The notes under the pieces: generated by a model
The model's database searches: none
Told to the model about the DNA's origin: nothing
What the model saw: the letters and a program-made list of their open reading frames with translations, nothing else
From: Dichetophora obliterata
Taxonomy: Eukaryota; Arthropoda; Insecta; Diptera; Sciomyzidae
Reading direction: 5' to 3'
DNA: 64,000 bases
Assembly: GCA_963920525.1 (NCBI GenBank)
Contig: OY986439.1
Span: forward strand, 42,477,485-42,541,484
Translations under genes and position numbers: made by a program
Shown: piece by piece, positions 60,601 to 64,000 of the stretch
Numbering within the stretch: the stretch's first letter is position 1
How the letters are laid out: the number at the start of each line of letters is the position of its first letter

Positions 60601-62197
60601 GCTTTCTAATCTGGCAGTCAGTATGACCGCGATATTTGTGAAGTCTTGCAGTATTATTCGGCTCTTGAGCCATTTTCTCTTATCGAAGGAGACGGAATTT
60701 TGCGAATATTAAAAGAGTCGTATTCAAAAGAAGTTAATTTAAAAAAAAAATAATTACCTTTAGTTCGCCATGATTTTGCAATTTTAGTAGCTTCGATTGC
60801 ATATTATTTGGTGGCACATAATCTTCATCATCCACATCTTCCACATTTTCATCATCTTGAACATTTTCTTCAGGGTCTTTACCATTTTCGCACTCATCTT
60901 CGGAAACCACCTCCACTTTATCGACCAGATCAATGCTATACTTTTCGAGAGTCTGATAGCTAATATTTTGCTCAAATACGATATCGCTTTGAAAGCTTTT
61001 GTTAACATTTTCAGGTACTACTTGAAAATCTGATTCAATGATATCGTTCAATAGATTATCTTGTGCAATTATGGCTGCATCAATGGGCTGAGTTGTATTG
61101 TTAAAATCTTCAATTATCTCCACAACATCCTGTTCATTTTCACATTCAGCTTCTCGAATGTATTCAACATTCACGATTTGGTTCTGATCCGTATATGCAG
61201 CAGTGTCTGTTTGGTTCTGTGGTGTAGCCAAATATGTCGAGTTAAATGCACCGTCTGTATACTCTAGTACGTTTAATTGCTGCACAGCCTCATCGGGCTG
61301 GTAGAGCTCCAAGTGTGTGATTGTTTGGGGTGTGTTTTCAATCCAAGGCTGATAATCATCAATGATTTGAACGTCATCGTCTACTAATATAACTTCATTA
61401 TTGTTGGGGTTAGCTTCTACACAGTCTTGATATACTTGAATAAGTTGCTCTTGGTTTTGTGGCAATACACCAGCAACCGCTGTCAGTAGCTGATCAGTTT
61501 CGTTTGTCATATTCATTGGAGTAAACTTTTCAACCACATCCGCTGGATCCACAATTGGCTGTCCGGTGTCCAGATTAAAATTTCCAACGACTGTAGTCAA
61601 ATTTTCATTCTCAGTTGTCACATCTTCTATTATTTCGATAGCTGGCTCTTTGCTGGCTACTGTGGCTGTTATCTCTTTTTTATAATCGCGCCAATTTGGC
61701 TTTTCTGTGAGGCTATTCATTTGTTTCTTTATGTTACATGTTTTTAACTGATTGGATTTTTTCTTGCTATCCAAACATTCAATAATTTCAACATCAGCGT
61801 TTTTATCTGTATTCTTATTCGTAGTAGTAGCATTTTGTACTCTGAACTCTTGCAATTCATCTTCAATATCGTCAACTTCAGCACTTAGATCAATGGAGTT
61901 TCCATTTTTTTGCTCTTGCCTCAATTTCAGCTCCATGGCTTCACCTTGTTTACGCAGACGATAGGAGAAACTCAAGCCTTGCTCACACTTTAGGCATATG
62001 TGTTGAGGTAGATCGGCCTCAAAATCAATCTAATTAAATGGGAAGACAAAGTCTTGTGCATAATATTTACAATTAGCTTAGGGTTTTACCTTTATGTTGG
62101 CACATATGCGTAGCTTTTCCAACAACTCTTCGCCTCCCTGTAACACGTGCATAAGATTAAAGGGCGTTCCACAAATGCGACAAATGGGAGACGGCAT
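53877..62197 (-). CDS. ZAD and ten-finger C2H2 zinc-finger protein (four exons)
   Basis: Spliced coding sequence: 62197-62090, 62029-60758, 55121-54739, 54663-53877, totalling 2,550 bases and 849 residues. All junctions are GT-AG and phases agree. Residues 1-75 form a ZAD (CRICG, then CLKC across intron 1), the arthropod dimerisation domain of zinc-finger associated proteins. About 380 acidic, Asn- and Gln-rich residues follow, then ten C2H2 fingers (about 467-770) and an acidic tail (EGEDDEENEEDDGED). It is presumably a nuclear sequence-specific DNA-binding regulator that homodimerises through the ZAD. The Drosophila orthologue is not identified. An additional exon in the 5.6-kb intron cannot be excluded, but the reading phase joins directly. 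It is the only intact host gene in the window. Confidence 0.9.
54739..55121 (-). CDS. ZAD gene exon 3: fingers 1-4 and start of finger 5
   Basis: The acceptor GCATCAG|GTGAGC opens the exon in phase 0. Fingers: CDTCSESF, CIQCNKWF, CSLCANHY (ending H-x4-H), CGLCHEVF, and the start of CELCDKT. Canonical TGEKP linkers are missing between most of them, so these may be used for different contacts than the tail fingers. The exon ends two bases into a codon, donor AC|GTAAGT at 54739/54738. Confidence 0.9.
56148..56661. mobile_element. 514-bp MITE in intron 2
   Basis: The ends ATGGTCTAATTAG...CATACTTAACGTAACG and the inverse of ATGGTCCCATAAG...CATACTTAACGCAACG pair over about 32 bases. A GTTGC pentamer is repeated near the right end. 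Target duplications are not clear. No coding frame is present. Confidence 0.65.
56883..57330. repeat. Degenerate tandem repeat with GGGTSGACCC core in intron 2
   Basis: Five units begin near 56885, 56961, 57069, 57186 and 57292. Most contain TTGACACTAGGGT, the palindromic-looking GGGTGGACCC, AAAATGTG, ATACTCTTTGT and GGGTCGCTGAT. Spacings are 76, 108, 117 and 106 bases. Divergence between units suggests an old array. Confidence 0.75.
60758..62029 (-). CDS. ZAD gene exon 2: rest of ZAD and acidic linker
   Basis: Starts after acceptor TTAG|ATTGAT and supplies the second ligand pair of the ZAD (HICLKCEQG). Residues 37-460 contain repeated VEIIE/VVEIIED motifs (near 61780, 61640, 61125) and other acidic stretches, Asn/Gln richness, and a terminal EDVDDEDYVPPNN block. 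The repeated V-E-I-I-E motif is hydrophobic-acidic, as in activation or protein-interaction segments; that role is inferred. Donor AAG|GTAATT is at 60758/60757. Confidence 0.85.
62090..62197 (-). CDS. ZAD gene exon 1: start codon and first zinc-ligand pair
   Basis: It encodes 36 residues beginning MPSPICRICGTPFNLM, with the first Cys pair (C6, C9) of the ZAD. The ATG is chosen because CRICG normally lies within a few residues of the ZAD protein start. The donor AAG|GTAAAA is at 62090/62089. The intron to exon 2 is only 60 bases. Confidence 0.85.
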
Positions 62198-64000
62198 TTT
62201 AAAGGTACTTTATTTATTTACACTTGCTTACTTTAACACTTTTTCCAAGATAATGCAAACAAACAAATATTACAAATAGCTAGATAAAAAAAAACTTCTT
62301 GATAGTTACAAATTTTAACAGCTGATTGTCAACCAAGCGCACACAAAACACAAGAGATGTGTTTAATAAACAAGCCAAGGAGAGGATGCACAAGTACATA
62401 CTTTCGTTTCATTTTGGACACATTTTAATTATTCACTACGAAGTACCACATTTTTCGTACTAGTACAACTTTATTATTAAAGCTTTTCTTGGATTGGCTA
62501 TTTATAGCAGCACTTCTAGCATTTGGATGTTTTTTACGTATGAAGTTCAAAGAAGCAAAAAGTGCGAAGATTGCTTAGGTACCAAAGGTTCTCATACCTG
62601 ACAGCCTGTATTGCCCATATTACACGATGTCCGTTTGCTCGGCGTACACATGGCCGTGCAATATTGTTGTTTTAATCTCAAAACTTTTTGACAATTTCGC
62701 ATTGCAAGCAACAACAAAATTATTTGTATGCCGAACAAACGGACATCATGTAATAATATGGGCATATGGGTGAGTTAAGACTATGATTGTTTGATCGGCG
62801 TTCAATGAACTATTTCTACTTTCTCAGACGACAGTGAAGTGATACTGTTCTCAGACAAGTATTTTTATCTAATAAAAGCCAGCACATTCGTGATTTCGCC
62901 ACCTAGAAAATTTTTTTCTGAACGATGACTGCTTTCATGTACAGCAATCGCTACATACTTTGATGCAAACAAAAACCACTCTTATTTTCTGTTACGTAAC
63001 GCATTGTTTTTTGTTTTCTGATATATTTAGACCATTCATTCGATCGTTTCCATCTTTCACGCCCAAAATAGTGCTATTACAAAGCTATCGAAAAATCAAA
63101 ACAGGATAAAAAGTTTAAATTTTTAATTTGATTTTTTATGAAATACCCATATCTTTTATATATTACGCAAACGCAACTTTTGTACGGCGTAAGGCTTTTT
63201 AAGTACAAGTCCAGTCTTAATAAATTTAGTACGGTTTGGTAGGTTTAGACCTGTAGATGTGCACACTGGACTTTTTATTTCTTAAAATTTATATTTTTAA
63301 GTTATAGCAAGTTGAAGTTTTCATATAATTGTTTTTGTTATGTTGCTTTTTCTCTTCTTAATTCCAGCATATGCCTAAAAATATGTGAGCTTTTTAGCGC
63401 AACCGCTATGAAACTGTTATACTGTTATAAAAAAATTCGTGTAAATCAGTGTTAGCAAATTTATATAATTTTTTTCAATTTAAATTTAACAGCTAATAAA
63501 ATTGCTCAATTGAAGTCATTAATAGTTTTTTTACAAATTTTTTGTATATTTGATTTTTTTTTATAAATTTGCATTAAACTTATACAATTTACAAACAACG
63601 TAAAACATAGCTAAAAGTAAAAACAGTTAACAACTATTACTTTTAGTTAAGTTGCTATAACTTAAAAACATTACATAAAACGTAATTTTATTCATTTTAA
63701 AGGAACATTCGATTTTTTTAAATCTGTAATAATTATAAATGCAATGACATTGAATTACATTTTACAGTCACTTTAAGTTTGATTTTACCCATTAATGACA
63801 ACATACGATATGTCATACGCGATGAAAGCATTTTCAAAAATTCGCAGCCACTGTAAAGCTTTTGCTACCAACAGTGTGAGAAAGCCAAAAATATGCTTTT
63901 TCCATAAAAATTCTAAAATTTACCTTTAAAGCCTTTCTGTTTATTTTTCCAGCCAGTTTTAACAGCAGTATTTCAAAGAAAAGTGAAAAATTCCACTCAG
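62198..64000. other. 5' flank of the ZAD gene and window end
   Basis: This should contain the minus-strand promoter, but no TATA or initiator can be named with confidence. It also contains the second copy of the TAT-flanked MITE. From 62768 to 64000 no gene is recognised on either strand. Confidence 0.45.
62612..62764. mobile_element. 153-bp MITE with TAT duplication, copy 2
   Basis: Same inverted ends as 22603-22764 (TGCCCATATTAC...), with TAT at 62609-62611 and 62765-62767. It lies about 400 bp upstream of the ZAD gene start codon. Confidence 0.8.

Larger units (their letters stand above)
55122..60757. other. Large intron 2 of the ZAD gene
   Basis: This 5.6-kb intron is almost 100 times longer than its neighbours. 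It holds a 514-bp MITE (56148-56661) and a degenerate tandem repeat (56883-57330). A small minus-strand open frame at 59028-59276 has no recognised family, and 59310-60720 shows nothing identifiable. No additional exon with C2H2 character was found. Confidence 0.6.

Overview
This is an AT-rich animal nuclear window, almost certainly from a dipteran fly and possibly a tephritid or another acalyptrate. The species cannot be fixed from sequence alone. The case for a fly is a spliced ZAD-C2H2 zinc-finger gene (an arthropod-expanded class), short GT-AG introns beside one long intron, and a dense set of insect-type transposable elements: jockey/CR1-group and RTE-like LINEs, hAT elements, PIF-like MITEs and foldback elements. 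No bacterial-type gene is present.

Layout. 1-8 kb is mostly gene-free and holds a foldback copy (2439-3010), a perfect 620-bp pentamer array (3031-3650) and a MITE with TAA duplications (7178-7759). 8-13 kb holds two broken LINE ORF2 fragments cut by hAT elements, one hAT lying inside another. 15-22 kb is a stack of nested insertions. A LINE reverse transcriptase is split by a Buster-type hAT (15433-17877) and by a TA-flanked inverted-repeat element (18109-21884), which itself contains a 2.75-kb foldback element whose arms are tandem 577-bp units. 23.9-30.5 kb is a LINE copy on the minus strand whose 3' tail has become a 3.06-kb ATT array. 30.5-40.7 kb is mostly non-coding, with short hairpins, a TTAGG-headed repeat, SINE-like pieces, MITEs and a decayed protein gene carrying a YSDTCGGQN motif, split by a 3-kb insertion. 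40.9-45.85 kb is the best-preserved element: a PHD-ORF1/EN-RT LINE whose two long ORFs join through a canonical A-AAA-AAC slippery heptamer. 46.5-48.3 kb is a hAT copy that is sister to the one at 11-12.8 kb.

The only clear host gene runs on the minus strand from 62197 to 53877. Four exons give an 849-residue ZAD protein with an acidic linker, ten C2H2 fingers and an acidic tail, probably a DNA-binding transcription regulator. Its 5.6-kb second intron holds a MITE and a degenerate tandem repeat.

The elements do not form a pathway. Their relations are those of insertion order, which target-site duplications let one read directly. The most unusual items are the foldback arms built from 577-bp repeats, the LINE-tail microsatellite expansion, and the frameshift signal with an altered endonuclease motif in the 41-46 kb LINE.
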